Shown here in pieces: positions 36,885 through 46,870 of a stretch of DNA of 64,000 nt; position 1 is the first letter of the stretch; the number at the start of each line of letters is the position of its first letter. The stretch is from NCBI RefSeq assembly GCF_003076275.1, contig NZ_CP029064.1, positions 1,560,501 through 1,624,500 on the forward strand. Direction: 5' to 3'. The notes under the pieces were generated by a model that did no database searches, had not been told where the DNA came from, and was given only the letters and a program-made list of their open reading frames with translations. Source of the stretch: Microbulbifer sp. A4B17 (lineage in GTDB: Bacteria; Pseudomonadota; Gammaproteobacteria; Pseudomonadales; Cellvibrionaceae). The translations under genes and the position numbers were made by a program.

Positions 36885-37007
36885 GGCGGTACCGGAAGTG
36901 CCGCCCGCCGGCTTGGCCGGCGCGAGCCAGCAAATACCAGCAGATCGACGCATCTGCGCCAGTATTTTCTGGCGGCGTTTGAATAGTTCAGGAAGAACTA
37001 TTCAAAC
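36885..37007 (+). promoter_or_regulatory. Five consecutive stem-loops in the trpF-trpB gap
   Basis: Hairpins read in order: GGCGG/CCGCC (36885-36905), GCCGGC TTG GCCGGC (36907-36921), GCAGAT/ATCTGC (36940-36957), CGCCAG/CTGGCG (36957-36974), and GTTTGAATAGTTC/GAACTATTCAAAC (36977-37007) with 13 perfect pairs. The last ends 47 bases before trpB. No T-run follows, and no leader peptide with tandem Trp codons is seen. It could be an RNA leader controlling trpBA or a palindromic repeat cluster. Confidence 0.6.
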
Positions 37008-37054
37008 AGTAGGTAAACAGAAAGAAAGTTTTAACCCCACGTGACCCACGGAGT

Positions 37055-38278
37055 ATGAGTGTGAGTAAGCCAGGTGCTATCGATTTTTCCACCTTCCCGG
37101 ATGCGAGCGGACATTTTGGTCCCTACGGCGGTCGCTTTGTATCGGAGACGCTGATCAGCGCATTGGATGAGCTTCAGGCAATGTATAGCCGCCTGAAAGA
37201 TGATCCGGATTTTGTCGCTGCCTTTGATCACGATCTGGCGCACTACGTAGGCCGGCCATCGCCGCTGTATCTTGCTGAGCGACTGACTGAGCAGGCGGGC
37301 GGTGCGCGAATCTGGCTTAAGAGGGAAGACCTGAACCATACCGGTGCGCACAAGGTAAATAACACGGTGGGCCAGGCACTGCTGGCCAAACACAGCGGTA
37401 AAACCCGTGTTATTGCCGAAACCGGCGCTGGTCAACACGGTGTGGCTACGGCAACCGTGGCAGCGCGTCTCGGTTTGCAGTGTACGGTCTATATGGGTGC
37501 GGAAGACGTTAAACGCCAGTCCCCCAACGTATACCGTATGAAGTTGTTGGGGGCAGAAGTGGTGCCGGTGGAATCCGGTTCCAAGACCCTAAAGGACGCC
37601 ATGAATGAAGCCATGCGCGATTGGGTAACCAATGTCGATAATACTTTCTACATTATCGGCACTGTGGCTGGTCCTCACCCTTATCCGCAATTGGTGCGCG
37701 ACTTCAACTCTATTATCGGCCGTGAAGCCCGTCGTCAGAGTCTGGAGCGCTTTGGCCAGTTGCCCGATGCGTTGGTGGCCTGCGTCGGTGGTGGTTCCAA
37801 TGCGATCGGCCTGTTCCACCCGTTCCTGAATGACGCTGAAGTGAAAATGTTTGGTGTCGAAGCCGGCGGTGAAGGCCTGGCTTCCGGTAAGCATGCTGCA
37901 CCACTGAATGATGGTATTCCCGGTGTTCTGCACGGTAACCGCACCTACCTGATGGAGGATGATGACGGCCAGATTATCGAGACTCACTCGGTTTCTGCGG
38001 GGCTCGACTACCCGGGGGTTGGCCCTGAGCACTCTTGGCTGAAAGATATCGGCCGGGTGGAATATGTCACGGCTGATGATGATGAAGCCCTGGATGCCTT
38101 CCGTCGACTCACTCGCACTGAGGGTATTTTGCCGGCATTGGAATCCAGCCATGCAGTCGCGTACGCGCTCAAGTTGGCGGCTTCCATGAGCCCTGAGCAG
38201 AATGTCCTGGTGAATCTCTCCGGCCGAGGCGATAAGGATATTTTCACCGTTGCCGCTATCGATGGTATCGAGGTGTAG
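37055..38278 (+). CDS. trpB: Tryptophan synthase beta chain
   Basis: PLP enzyme joining indole to serine. 407 residues. The PLP lysine is K100 in HTGAHKVNN, and the phosphate-binding loop is [23 protein letters not shown] at the N-terminus and [20 protein letters not shown] mark the major TrpB1 type that pairs with TrpA. trpA follows after 92 bases. Confidence 0.97.
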   Translation: MSVSKPGAIDFSTFPDASGHFGPYGGRFVSETLISALDELQAMYSRLKDDPDFVAAFDHDLAHYVGRPSPLYLAERLTEQAGGARIWLKREDLNHTGAHKVNNTVGQALLAKHSGKTRVIAETGAGQHGVATATVAARLGLQCTVYMGAEDVKRQSPNVYRMKLLGAEVVPVESGSKTLKDAMNEAMRDWVTNVDNTFYIIGTVAGPHPYPQLVRDFNSIIGREARRQSLERFGQLPDALVACVGGGSNAIGLFHPFLNDAEVKMFGVEAGGEGLASGKHAAPLNDGIPGVLHGNRTYLMEDDDGQIIETHSVSAGLDYPGVGPEHSWLKDIGRVEYVTADDDEALDAFRRLTRTEGILPALESSHAVAYALKLAASMSPEQNVLVNLSGRGDKDIFTVAAIDGIEV

Positions 38279-38288
38279 CAATATCACC

Positions 38289-38307
38289 GCCCGCCTCTGA
38301 GGCGGGC
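38289..38307. other. GC-rich hairpin between trpB and trpA
   Basis: GCCCGCC TCTGA GGCGGGC, a 7-bp perfect stem just after trpB, not followed by T residues. It may modulate the trpB:trpA ratio or protect the transcript. Confidence 0.5.
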
Positions 38308-38370
38308 AAAATGGGTGAAGATCAAATAATTGAGCTGGCTTTTTGCCAGGAGTAGCTCAGGGAATAAACT

Positions 38371-39180
38371 GTGACAGAACAAAATAGAATTGATCGCCGC
38401 TTTGCCAAGTTGCGCGATGAGGGCCGCAAGGCACTGGTAACTTATATTGTCGCTGGCGATGGCGGCTTGGAAAATACTGTGCCGCTGATGCATCAGTTGG
38501 TGGCCAGCGGGGCCGATTTTATTGAACTGGGGGTGCCGTTTTCCGACCCCATGGCAGAGGGCCCGGTAATTCAGAAAGGGCATGAGCGAGCGCTGGCCAG
38601 TGGGGCTTCGCTACGCAAATGTTTGTCTTTGGTGAAAGAATTTCGTCAGTCGGATAGTGACACCCCGGTAATCCTGATGGGCTATGCCAATCCCATCCAG
38701 CGTATGGGTGAATTGGAATTTGCTGAAGCGGCGTCCACTGCGGGTGTCGATGGTGCCCTGACCGTAGATCTGCCGGCTGAAGAGTCCGGTTCCCTGAGTG
38801 CCTTTTTGGCGGAGCGCAACCTGCGCAACATCTTCCTGCTAACGCCTACCACCACTGAAGAGCGTATTCGTGAAATTACCGATGTCGCCAGCGGCTTTGT
38901 TTACTATGTATCCCTGAAAGGGGTTACCGGAGCAGGCCACCTGGATTTGGATTCAGTGCGTGACAATCTGGACCATATTCGCCAGTTTACCGATCTGCCC
39001 CTGTGTGTTGGCTTCGGTATCAAAGATGGTACCTCGGCCCGCCAGGTCAGTGCCCATGGCGACGGCGCTGTAGTCGGTAGTGTACTGGTGTCGGCGGTAG
39101 ATGCGGCGGCAGACCTGGAAGCCGCCAAAACGGCGGTTGGGGCTATAGTCAGCGAGATGCGCGAAGCCCTGGATCGCTAA
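38371..39180 (+). CDS. trpA: Tryptophan synthase alpha chain
   Basis: Splits indole-3-glycerol phosphate and channels indole to TrpB. 269 residues, GTG start with AGGGAATAAACT upstream. The catalytic Glu is E52 in FIELGVPFSDPMAEGPVIQ. At the place of the second catalytic residue (Asp60 in E. coli TrpA, in the DPxADGP motif) this protein has Glu63, a conservative change. Phosphate-binding segment: LCVGFGIKDG and AVVGSVLV. Follows trpB, precedes accD by 160 bases. Confidence 0.95.
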   Translation: MTEQNRIDRRFAKLRDEGRKALVTYIVAGDGGLENTVPLMHQLVASGADFIELGVPFSDPMAEGPVIQKGHERALASGASLRKCLSLVKEFRQSDSDTPVILMGYANPIQRMGELEFAEAASTAGVDGALTVDLPAEESGSLSAFLAERNLRNIFLLTPTTTEERIREITDVASGFVYYVSLKGVTGAGHLDLDSVRDNLDHIRQFTDLPLCVGFGIKDGTSARQVSAHGDGAVVGSVLVSAVDAAADLEAAKTAVGAIVSEMREALDR

Positions 39181-39340
39181 AAGCAGCTATAGGTCTAAAC
39201 ACAAAGCTGGCCAGAAAGCCAAAAATAGCGGCTGATCTGGCCGGGTTTGTTGTTGAGCTTAGTGTTTTAATTCCTAGCCTGAAACCCACTGGTCGGTAAA
39301 ATGTGCCGGCCCAAAGAAAGCCTCCGGATTTGGAAACGAG

Positions 39341-40195
39341 ATGAGCTGGTTAGAAAAAATTGTCCCTGCGGTAATTCGCACAGAGCGTCGCACCGGCAGT
39401 AGCAAGGTCCCCGAGGGGGTTTGGAAGAAGTGCGTCAAATGCGATGCGATGCTCTATCGCCCGGAGCTGGAACGCAATCTGGATGTGTGCCCCAAGTGCG
39501 ATCACCACTTTAGAATCGGCGCCCGTCGCCGCCTGGATATCTTCCTCGACGAGGAAGGCCGTGAAGAGCTGGCCACCGATGTGCAGCCGGTTGATCGCCT
39601 GAAGTTTAAAGACGTCAAAAAATATAAAGACCGCTTGGTGCAGGCGCAAAAATCCACTGGTGAGAAGGATGCCCTGATCGCCATGCAGGGCAGCCTGAAC
39701 GGTGCCCCCCTGGTAGCGGTAGCATTTGAGTTCGCTTTCCACGGTGGCTCCATGGGCTATGTGGTTGGTGAGCGCTTTACCCGTGCCGCTCAGCGTGCCT
39801 TGGAGCAGCGTATCCCGCTGGTTTGTTTCTCTGCTACCGGTGGTGCCCGTATGCAGGAGGCCCTGATCTCCCTGATGCAGATGGCCAAAACCTCGGCGGT
39901 GCTGGAAAAAATGAAGATGGCCGGTGTGCCATATATCTCCATTATGACCGACCCGGTTTACGGTGGTGTTTCCGCATCCCTGGCCCTGCTGGGTGATATC
40001 AATGCAGCGGAGCCCGGAGCGCGCGCAGGTTTTGCCGGCCCGAATATTATCGAGCAGACCATTCGCCAGAAATTGCCGAAAGGTTTCCAGCGCAGTGAGT
40101 TCCTGCTGGAGCACGGCGCAATCGATATGATTATTCCCCGCAGGGAAATGCGCTCTACAGTGTCCCGCATATTGGGTAAACTTACCGGCAACTGA
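39341..40195 (+). CDS. accD: Acetyl-CoA carboxylase carboxyltransferase subunit beta
   Basis: Beta subunit of the carboxyltransferase that makes malonyl-CoA for fatty-acid synthesis. 284 residues. The N-terminal Cys4 zinc finger is visible as CVKCDAMLY and [12 protein letters not shown]. The crotonase-fold core has [40 protein letters not shown] and [16 protein letters not shown]. Placed between trpA and folC as in Pseudomonas and E. coli-like orders. Confidence 0.96.
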   Translation: MSWLEKIVPAVIRTERRTGSSKVPEGVWKKCVKCDAMLYRPELERNLDVCPKCDHHFRIGARRRLDIFLDEEGREELATDVQPVDRLKFKDVKKYKDRLVQAQKSTGEKDALIAMQGSLNGAPLVAVAFEFAFHGGSMGYVVGERFTRAAQRALEQRIPLVCFSATGGARMQEALISLMQMAKTSAVLEKMKMAGVPYISIMTDPVYGGVSASLALLGDINAAEPGARAGFAGPNIIEQTIRQKLPKGFQRSEFLLEHGAIDMIIPRREMRSTVSRILGKLTGN

Positions 40196-40272
40196 TTTCC
40201 ATTCCCTTGGGGTAATGCTGTGATCAGCTTAAATTCCGCTGATTGCAGCCCCCATCATCGATGTTTTCAACT

Positions 40273-41547
40273 ATGTCTTCACTGCAAGATTGGCTCTCCC
40301 GTCTGGAGCAGCTGCACCCTTCTGAAATTGAATTAGGTCTTGAGCGGGTCGCGTCTGTGGCCGATGCGCTGGGTATCCAGAAGCCGGCACCGACAGTGAT
40401 TACTGTGGCGGGCACCAATGGTAAGGGTTCCTGTGTGGCGACTATGGAGGCGTTGCTGTGTAAGGGGGGGCACTCCGTAGGCGCTTACAGTTCCCCACAC
40501 CTTTTGCGCTTTAACGAGAGGGTGCGTATCGGGGGTGAAGAGGTTGCCGATAAAGATCTCGTGCTGGCGTTTGAGGCTATCGAGGTTGCTCGCGGTGAGA
40601 CCAGCCTGACCTATTTTGAATACACTACCCTGGCTGCGCTCTGGTTATTTCAAAGGGCAGGCGTCGAGTTTGCGCTTCTGGAAGTTGGCCTGGGTGGACG
40701 CCTGGATGCAGTTAACCTGGTGGATGCGGATCTCGCTATTATCACCAGTGTTGCCATTGATCACGAGGACTGGCTTGGCAGTGACCGGGAAATAATCGGC
40801 CGCGAGAAAGCCGGTGTCCTGCGTGCTGGGGCGCCTTTTGTCTGTGCTGATAGCAATCCCACCCAATCTGTGCTGTCTGCGGCAGAAAAATTGTCCAGTT
40901 CCAGTTACTTTATAGGTCAGGATTTCTCTCTGAATTTGGGAGAGGATAAAAAAGAACTTTACCGCTTTGGTGAGTTGGAACTTGCGATCCCCCCGATCAG
41001 CTTGCCGCGCCCGAGTATCGCTGCTGGAATTACCGCGCTGGCTCTGCTCAATGTATTGCCTCAGGGTGGGGTCGAATCTGCACTGGCTGAAATTGCCTTG
41101 CCCGGACGCTGTCAGCAGGTTCAATGGCAGGGGCGCAACTTGCTCTTGGATGTGGGGCACAATCCGGCAGCGGCTGAACACTTGGCTAAATGGCTTGCAG
41201 ATCACCCTGTAGATAGTGAGACCCATGCGCTGGTAGCGGCTATGGCCGATAAGGATTTGGTGGGACTCTTCGCGCCTTTGCGGGATGTGGTGGATGCCTG
41301 GCACCCCGCAGAGTTGCCGGGCAATAGCCGCGCAGCGAGCGGAGAGGCCCTGATAGGAGGACTGGCTGAGGCCGGTGTTGAGGCAACGAACATCGATAGT
41401 CGCTGTCCAAGCGTCGCCGATGGTGTACAACAGCTGCTGCCGACCATTGGTCCACAAGACAGGTTGCTTGTATTTGGTTCCTTCTTTACTGTGGCTGAGG
41501 TTCTGCAGCAGATGCGAGACGAAGGTAATGGAGAATTGCGAGGGTAA
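40273..41547 (+). CDS. folC: Dihydrofolate/folylpolyglutamate synthase
   Basis: Adds glutamate to dihydropteroate and to folates. The ATP site is VAGTNGKGSCVATMEALL; the Mur-ligase-like core has SYTFEYTTLAALW-like EYTTLAALWLFQRAG and ALLEVGLGGRLDAVNLVDAD. The C-terminal domain includes LLLDVGHNPAAAEHLAKWL. The start at 40273 gives MSSLQDWLSRLEQLHPSEIE, aligned with related FolC; 40261 and an upstream TTG at 40243 are alternatives because no ribosome site decides it. About 425 residues. It overlaps the next gene by 20 bases. Confidence 0.94.
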   Translation: MSSLQDWLSRLEQLHPSEIELGLERVASVADALGIQKPAPTVITVAGTNGKGSCVATMEALLCKGGHSVGAYSSPHLLRFNERVRIGGEEVADKDLVLAFEAIEVARGETSLTYFEYTTLAALWLFQRAGVEFALLEVGLGGRLDAVNLVDADLAIITSVAIDHEDWLGSDREIIGREKAGVLRAGAPFVCADSNPTQSVLSAAEKLSSSSYFIGQDFSLNLGEDKKELYRFGELELAIPPISLPRPSIAAGITALALLNVLPQGGVESALAEIALPGRCQQVQWQGRNLLLDVGHNPAAAEHLAKWLADHPVDSETHALVAAMADKDLVGLFAPLRDVVDAWHPAELPGNSRAASGEALIGGLAEAGVEATNIDSRCPSVADGVQQLLPTIGPQDRLLVFGSFFTVAEVLQQMRDEGNGELRG

Positions 41548-42175
41548 ACCCTCCCGCCGAGGGCGATTGAACGACGGATTTAAGCAGCGAATAGTCGGTG
41601 CGTTGGTTTTGGCTGCGCTTGCAGTTATTTTCCTGCCGAGCCTTCTGGATCGGGAGGCCGCGGGCAATATCAGTGAAACCAGCCTGATTCCGGCAGAGCC
41701 GGATATACGCCCCATTGAGATCGCCGAACCGCAGCCGGTTGCGGATGCATTGCCAGCGCCAGCACCCGGAGATGCCTTCCAGCCGGACCTGCCAGAGAAC
41801 TTCTCCAATCCTAAAGCGCCAGTAGCCGCGACTGATGAAGAAGCGCAGTCAGGGGGTACCAAGGTAGATGAGCCGGCCGAAAATCAGGCAGCGCCGAAGA
41901 AGGGGGCCTCGCCTCTTGTGGATGCCTATGGCCTGCCTGTGGCCTGGGTGGTACAGGTGGCTTCCTATCGGGATGAGTCCAATGCGGATAAGCTGCGTCT
42001 GCGCCTGATGGATGAGGGCTACAGTGCTTATACTCGCTCTATTGATACGGACAAGGGGCGCCTGGTGCGAGTCTTTGTCGGTCCAAAGGTCAATAAAGCC
42101 GATGCCCAGCAGCTTAAAAAAGAGCTGGATGCGCTTCTGAAGGCGCAGACTCTAGTACTCCAGTTTAAGGCCTAG
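41528..42175 (+). CDS. dedD: DedD-like SPOR-domain protein
   Basis: A 215-residue single-pass membrane protein that binds denuded septal peptidoglycan and assists division. Start at 41528 (GAAGG just upstream) gives a short basic N-terminus, a membrane helix (IVGALVLAALAVIFLPSLLD), an acidic/Pro-rich periplasmic linker, and a C-terminal SPOR domain (AWVVQVASYRDESNADKLRL to VFVGPKVNKADAQQLKKELD). The longer frame from 41375 lies inside folC and is not credible. Order folC-dedD-cvpA-purF is classical. Confidence 0.9.
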   Translation: MENCEGKPSRRGRLNDGFKQRIVGALVLAALAVIFLPSLLDREAAGNISETSLIPAEPDIRPIEIAEPQPVADALPAPAPGDAFQPDLPENFSNPKAPVAATDEEAQSGGTKVDEPAENQAAPKKGASPLVDAYGLPVAWVVQVASYRDESNADKLRLRLMDEGYSAYTRSIDTDKGRLVRVFVGPKVNKADAQQLKKELDALLKAQTLVLQFKA

Positions 42176-42416
42176 CGAGTCTATTGACCCCAGGTTGCCA
42201 CTGTTTCAGCTCTCGGCGAATGGTGGCAGCCCGCGGGTATAATTCCACTTTGCACTTTTATTCGTTATTAACCGATTGCCACTGCGCCAAATGTCCAGGG
42301 AAAGCGGTACTGAAAGTAATAAATTCCAATCGGTTGGCCTACGGCTTCACGCGCTTAGTCCCTTCAGTTAGAATGCGCGCTCTTCGCGGCAGCAGCCGCC
42401 ACGCAGGTAGGATTGA

Positions 42417-42911
42417 ATGAATTGGGCTGACTGGATCATTCTGGCTATCGTGGGTATCTCCACGCTTATCGGCCTTAGTCGAGGTTTCATCAAGGAAACC
42501 CTGTCTCTGCTTACCTGGATTGCCGCCTTTATCGTCGCCATGATGTTTCGCGACCAGCTGGCGCCAATGCTTTCCAATCTTGTAGACACTCCCTCCCTCC
42601 AAATGATCGCGGCCTTTGCCATCCTTTTTATCGGCACCTTGCTCGCTGGCGCTGGTCTCAACATGGTGCTCTCTGCCTTTGTTGAGGCGACGGGGCTATC
42701 GGGTACGGACAGAGTGCTGGGAATGGCGTTTGGCTTGGTGCGGGGAGCGATTGTCGTGATGGCGCTGTTGATCCTGGCCCCGGCGTTGGTGCCGGTGGAA
42801 CAGGACAGTTGGTGGAATCAATCGGTACTGATTCCCCACTTCCTCGAGTTCGAGGATAGCGCCCGGGAGCTGGCGAGCTCCGTTAAGGAATTCTTTGTAA
42901 AGTTGTTTTAA
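42417..42911 (+). CDS. cvpA: CvpA family membrane protein
   Basis: A 164-residue inner-membrane protein with four predicted helices (WADWIILAIVGISTLIGLSR, LLTWIAAFIVAMMF, LQMIAAFAILFIGTLLAGAG, GLVRGAIVVMALLILAPALV). GLSRGFIKETLSL is the family hallmark. First identified through colicin V production; also linked to envelope stress resistance. It has its own 241-bp upstream gap and is followed after 45 bases by purF, the usual pair. Confidence 0.93.
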   Translation: MNWADWIILAIVGISTLIGLSRGFIKETLSLLTWIAAFIVAMMFRDQLAPMLSNLVDTPSLQMIAAFAILFIGTLLAGAGLNMVLSAFVEATGLSGTDRVLGMAFGLVRGAIVVMALLILAPALVPVEQDSWWNQSVLIPHFLEFEDSARELASSVKEFFVKLF

Positions 42912-42956
42912 ATAGGGCGCCAAAAGCGCTCTTCTCGAGTCAATAGGGTCAAATAT

Positions 42957-44444
42957 ATGTGTGGTATCGTCGGTATCGTCGGTAAGAGTGACGTCAATCT
43001 GCAGCTCTATGATGCGCTCACTCTGCTACAGCACAGGGGACAGGATGCCGCCGGTATCGTTACCTGTGACGATGATCGCCTGAACCAGCAGAAAGCCAAT
43101 GGTCTGGTTCGCGACGTATTCCGCGCGCGCCACATGGAGCGTCTGAAGGGCAATTTTGGTATTGGTCACGTTCGTTATCCCACTGCCGGCAGCTCCGGTC
43201 CTGCACTGGCCCAGCCATTCTACGTAAACTCGCCTTACGGCATTGCCATGGCCCACAACGGCAACCTCACCAATGTGCACGAGGTGGTCGATGAGATCTT
43301 CCAGCAGGATCTGCGTCATATCAATACAGATTCTGACTCAGAAGTGTTGCTGAATGTTTTTGCTCACGAGCTGCACAAATTGCACAAACTGCAGCCCAAG
43401 GCCGAAGATATTTTCAGTGCGATGCGCTCTGTACACAAACGCGTGCGCGGCGCCTACGCTTGCGTGGCCCTGATTGTCGGTTACGGTATTGTCGCTTTCC
43501 GCGATCCCAACGGTATTCGCCCACTGGTTTACGGCAAACGCGAAACCGAGAAGGGTACTGAGTACATGGTGGCTTCCGAGTCCGTGGCTCTGGATGTACT
43601 GGGTTACACCCTGGTACGGGATGTAGCTCCCGGCGAAGCTATCTATATCGAACTGGATGGCACTGTGCACTCCGAGCAGTGTTCAGATAATCCATCCCTG
43701 ACTCCCTGCATTTTTGAGCATGTGTACTTTGCCCGCCCGGATTCCATTATGGATGGCGTATCGGTACACAAGGCGCGTTTGCGTCAGGGTGAGCATTTGG
43801 CGGATAAAATTCTCAGCATACGCCCGGATCACGATATCGATGTGGTTATCCCCATCCCGGATTCTGCCCGCACGGCAGGCCAGACGGTAGCCCACCGCCT
43901 GGGGGTGAAATTCCGTGAAGGTATGGTGAAGAACCGCTATATCGGCCGAACCTTTATCATGCCTGGTCAAAAGCAGCGCAAGAAGTCGGTTCGCCAGAAG
44001 CTCAATGCCATCGAGCTGGAATTCCGCGGCAAGAATGTGTTGCTGGTAGACGATTCCATTGTGCGCGGTACCACCTGTAAGCAGATTATCCAGATGGCCC
44101 GCGATGCCGGCGCTGCCAAAGTGTACTTTGCCAGTGCCGCCCCTGCAGTAAAATACCCGAATGTCTACGGTATCGATATGCCCTCTGCCACTGAGCTGGT
44201 GGCTCACGGTCGCACCACTGAGGAAATCTGTGAGGAGATTGGTGCAGACTGGTTGATCTACCAGGAGCTGGAAGATCTGGTGGTAAGCTCCAGCGGCGGC
44301 AAGCAAAAAATTGATCGTTTTGACTGCTCTGTGTTCGATGGCAATTACATCACCGGTGATGTGGACGAGGAATACCTCAACGATCTGCATGCCCAGCGCA
44401 ATGATACGGCCAAGCGTAAAAAGGCCGATGTCAACGCTCTGTGA
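42957..44444 (+). CDS. purF: Amidophosphoribosyltransferase
   Basis: First step of purine synthesis: PRPP plus glutamine to phosphoribosylamine. 495 residues. Cys2 in [10 protein letters not shown] is the glutaminase nucleophile; [11 protein letters not shown] follows. The PRPP loop is [20 protein letters not shown]. Full length, with no propeptide before Cys2. Precedes metZ by 184 bases containing a hairpin. Confidence 0.97.
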   Translation: MCGIVGIVGKSDVNLQLYDALTLLQHRGQDAAGIVTCDDDRLNQQKANGLVRDVFRARHMERLKGNFGIGHVRYPTAGSSGPALAQPFYVNSPYGIAMAHNGNLTNVHEVVDEIFQQDLRHINTDSDSEVLLNVFAHELHKLHKLQPKAEDIFSAMRSVHKRVRGAYACVALIVGYGIVAFRDPNGIRPLVYGKRETEKGTEYMVASESVALDVLGYTLVRDVAPGEAIYIELDGTVHSEQCSDNPSLTPCIFEHVYFARPDSIMDGVSVHKARLRQGEHLADKILSIRPDHDIDVVIPIPDSARTAGQTVAHRLGVKFREGMVKNRYIGRTFIMPGQKQRKKSVRQKLNAIELEFRGKNVLLVDDSIVRGTTCKQIIQMARDAGAAKVYFASAAPAVKYPNVYGIDMPSATELVAHGRTTEEICEEIGADWLIYQELEDLVVSSSGGKQKIDRFDCSVFDGNYITGDVDEEYLNDLHAQRNDTAKRKKADVNAL

Positions 44445-44483
44445 TTAACTGTTGAACAGAATCTCTAAATATTCCTGTTCTGA

Positions 44484-44522
44484 TTGGCGGGTGGAAGAAC
44501 ACAGTTTTTTGTGGCCCGCCAA
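44484..44522. other. Hairpin between purF and metZ
   Basis: TTGGCGGG (44484-44491) pairs with CCCGCCAA (44515-44522), with further pairing possible inside. A weaker GAACAG/CTGTTC stem (44454-44480) precedes it. No T-run follows; it could be a processing site or leader structure of metZ. Confidence 0.45.
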
Positions 44523-44628
44523 CAGTAAAAAAGCGTAAGCGTCCTTTTCTCACGGCAGAAGAGGGCGCCAGCTCAGATCGTTTCGGTTAAGATGACTGCT
44601 TCCAAAAATACTGACCAGGAAGCGGTAT

Positions 44629-45810
44629 ATGTTTGAAGACGACGGTTACGCTCTGGAAACCCTGGCGGTGCGCGCCGGCCAGGTTCGCTCACCGGAAGGG
44701 GAGCACTCCGAGGCACTCTATCTTACCTCCAGTTATGTTTTCCCCTCTGCTGCGGAGGCTGCCGCGCGTTTTTCCGGTGAAAGCTCTGGCAACGTCTATT
44801 CCCGCTATACCAATCCCACCGTGCGTACTTTTGAAGAGCGCATTGCCGCTCTCGAAGGCGGTGAGGCTGCGGTAGCTACTGCCAGTGGAATGGCTGCCAT
44901 TCTCAGTATTTGTATGGCGCTACTGAAAAGTGGCGACCACGTTATTTGTTCCCGCAGTGTTTTCGGTACCACTACAGCTTTATTTGGCCGCTATATGGAA
45001 AAGTTCGGCGTGCGGGTGAGCTATGTCGATTTGACCGATATGGATGCCTGGAAGCAGGCTGTGGATGGTTCCACCAGGCTGTTGTTTATGGAGACACCTT
45101 CCAACCCCCTGTGTGAAGTGGCCGATATCCGCGCGTTGGCACAGGTCGCCCACAGTGCCGGCGCCATGTTAGTGGTCGATAATTGTTTCTGTACTCCGGC
45201 GCTGCAGCGCCCCCTGTCAATGGGCGCCGACATCGTAGTCCACTCTGCGACCAAATTTCTCGATGGCCAGGGCCGGGCTCTGGGTGGTGTTGCTGTTGGC
45301 CGCAAGGAAGTAATGGACGAGTTGGTGGTTTTCCTGCGTACAGCCGGGCCCAGCATGAGCCCGTTCAATGCCTGGGTATTCCTCAAAGGTCTGGAGACTT
45401 TAAAACTGCGCATGCAGGCACACTGCACCAACGCCCTGGATTTGGCCTGGTGGCTCGATGAACAGGAGATGGTGGAGAAGGTGAATTACACCGGCCTGCC
45501 TAAACACCCCCAACACCGTTTGGCACGAGAACAGCAGGACGCCTTTGGTGCAGTGCTGAGTTTTACTGTGCGCGGTGGTCGTGAGGAGGCCTGGAAAGTG
45601 ATCGACAACTGCAAAATCCTCTCCTGCACCGCCAACCTGGGGGATGCGAAAACCACTATCGTGCATCCGGCTACCACAACTCACGGCCGTCTCAGTGATG
45701 AAGACAAGGTTCGCGCAGGGATTACTGAGAACCTGATTCGTGTTTCGGTGGGGTTGGAAAATGTTGAGGACCTCAAGCGCGACCTGATGCGTGGATTATC
45801 CCAGTTATAA
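44629..45810 (+). CDS. metZ: O-succinylhomoserine sulfhydrylase
   Basis: PLP enzyme making homocysteine directly from O-succinylhomoserine and sulfide. 393 residues. PLP lysine in VVHSATKFLDGQGRALGG, phosphate contacts in ATASGMAAILS and NVYSRYTNPTVRTFEERIAA. The gamma-family also includes cystathionine enzymes; the position after purF and the HSATKFLDGQGR sequence favour MetZ as in Pseudomonas. Confidence 0.93.
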   Translation: MFEDDGYALETLAVRAGQVRSPEGEHSEALYLTSSYVFPSAAEAAARFSGESSGNVYSRYTNPTVRTFEERIAALEGGEAAVATASGMAAILSICMALLKSGDHVICSRSVFGTTTALFGRYMEKFGVRVSYVDLTDMDAWKQAVDGSTRLLFMETPSNPLCEVADIRALAQVAHSAGAMLVVDNCFCTPALQRPLSMGADIVVHSATKFLDGQGRALGGVAVGRKEVMDELVVFLRTAGPSMSPFNAWVFLKGLETLKLRMQAHCTNALDLAWWLDEQEMVEKVNYTGLPKHPQHRLAREQQDAFGAVLSFTVRGGREEAWKVIDNCKILSCTANLGDAKTTIVHPATTTHGRLSDEDKVRAGITENLIRVSVGLENVEDLKRDLMRGLSQL

Positions 45811-45937
45811 GCGCTAGCGTAAGCGCCCGGCTACCTATGATTATTAGCGGACAGTGGAATACTGCCCGCTGCTTCCGGTAGCGTATGCATTTTGTCGCGC
45901 CCCTGCCGATGAGCAGAAATAGCCCCCTTGAGAAAAA

Positions 45938-46870
45938 TTGAGCAGTAATGGATTTGCCGTGCAAAAAATAGTTTCCGCCATAGTGTCCGATATCGGCAGT
46001 GTTTTGTTGGGTAAAGAGCGCCAGGTGAAGCTGGCGCTGGCTTGTTTGTTATCAAAAGGTCACCTGTTAATCGAAGACCTGCCGGGTATGGGTAAGACCA
46101 CCTTGGCACACGCGCTCGCGCAGGTGCTGGGGCTGACTTATAAGCGGGTGCAGTTCACCAGCGATATGTTGCCGGCGGATATTCTCGGTGTTTCGATATT
46201 TGATCGGGAGTCCAGCCAATTTCACTTTCACGAGGGTCCTGTGTTTAGCCAGGTGTTATTGGCGGATGAGATTAATCGCTCATCGCCAAAAACCCAGAGT
46301 GCGCTGTTAGAGGCCATGGAAGAGCGCCAGGTAAGTGTCGATGGCGAGACCCGCGCACTGCCCCAGCCATTTTTTGTGATTGCCACGCAAAACCCGATGC
46401 AACAGTCTGGCACTTTTGCATTGCCGGAATCCCAATTGGATCGCTTTCTAATGCGTATCAGTCTCGGCTATCCCACCCGGGAGGCGGAACGCGCTTTGTA
46501 CTTGGGGGCCGATCCGAGGCAGCAGCTGGCGAAGTTAAAACCCAGAATCGATATCGCCACACTCGGAAAAATGCAAAGCCTGGTTGGGCAGGTGAAAACC
46601 TCTGACAGCTTGTTGGATTATCTGGAGCGGCTGGTGCTACAAACCCGGCAGAGCCCGGATTGCGCAGTGGGCTTATCCCCTCGGGGCGCATTGGCCCTTT
46701 TACGTGCGGCCAAAGCCTGGGCGCTGATTTACAATCGCGGTCATGTGTTACCAGAGGATATCCAGGCGGTGTTGCCGGCGGTGGCGGGACATCGGTTACA
46801 GAGTGATGGCGGTAACGGCGATCAATTAGTGGAGCGTCTGATACGCCAAGTGGATGTGATTGCAGCCTGA
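45938..46870 (+). CDS. MoxR-type AAA+ ATPase
   Basis: A 310-residue MoxR ATPase thought to act as a chaperone with DUF58/VWA partners. Walker A is LPGMGKTTLAHALAQV, Walker B LLADEINRSSPKTQSALLEA, and sensor region IATQNPMQQSGTFALPESQL. The frame starts at TTG 45938; GTG at 45959 (MQKIVSAIVSDI) is also possible. It overlaps the DUF58 gene by 11 bases, forming a three-gene unit with the transglutaminase. Confidence 0.9.
   Translation: MSSNGFAVQKIVSAIVSDIGSVLLGKERQVKLALACLLSKGHLLIEDLPGMGKTTLAHALAQVLGLTYKRVQFTSDMLPADILGVSIFDRESSQFHFHEGPVFSQVLLADEINRSSPKTQSALLEAMEERQVSVDGETRALPQPFFVIATQNPMQQSGTFALPESQLDRFLMRISLGYPTREAERALYLGADPRQQLAKLKPRIDIATLGKMQSLVGQVKTSDSLLDYLERLVLQTRQSPDCAVGLSPRGALALLRAAKAWALIYNRGHVLPEDIQAVLPAVAGHRLQSDGGNGDQLVERLIRQVDVIAA

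Noticed and set aside
36885..37054. Classical trp attenuator
   Set aside because: No leader peptide with tandem TGG codons and no stem followed by a T-run.
44454..44628. SAM-II or similar riboswitch before metZ
   Set aside because: Two hairpins exist, but I could not match the pseudoknot or conserved loops of any SAM/SAH riboswitch.
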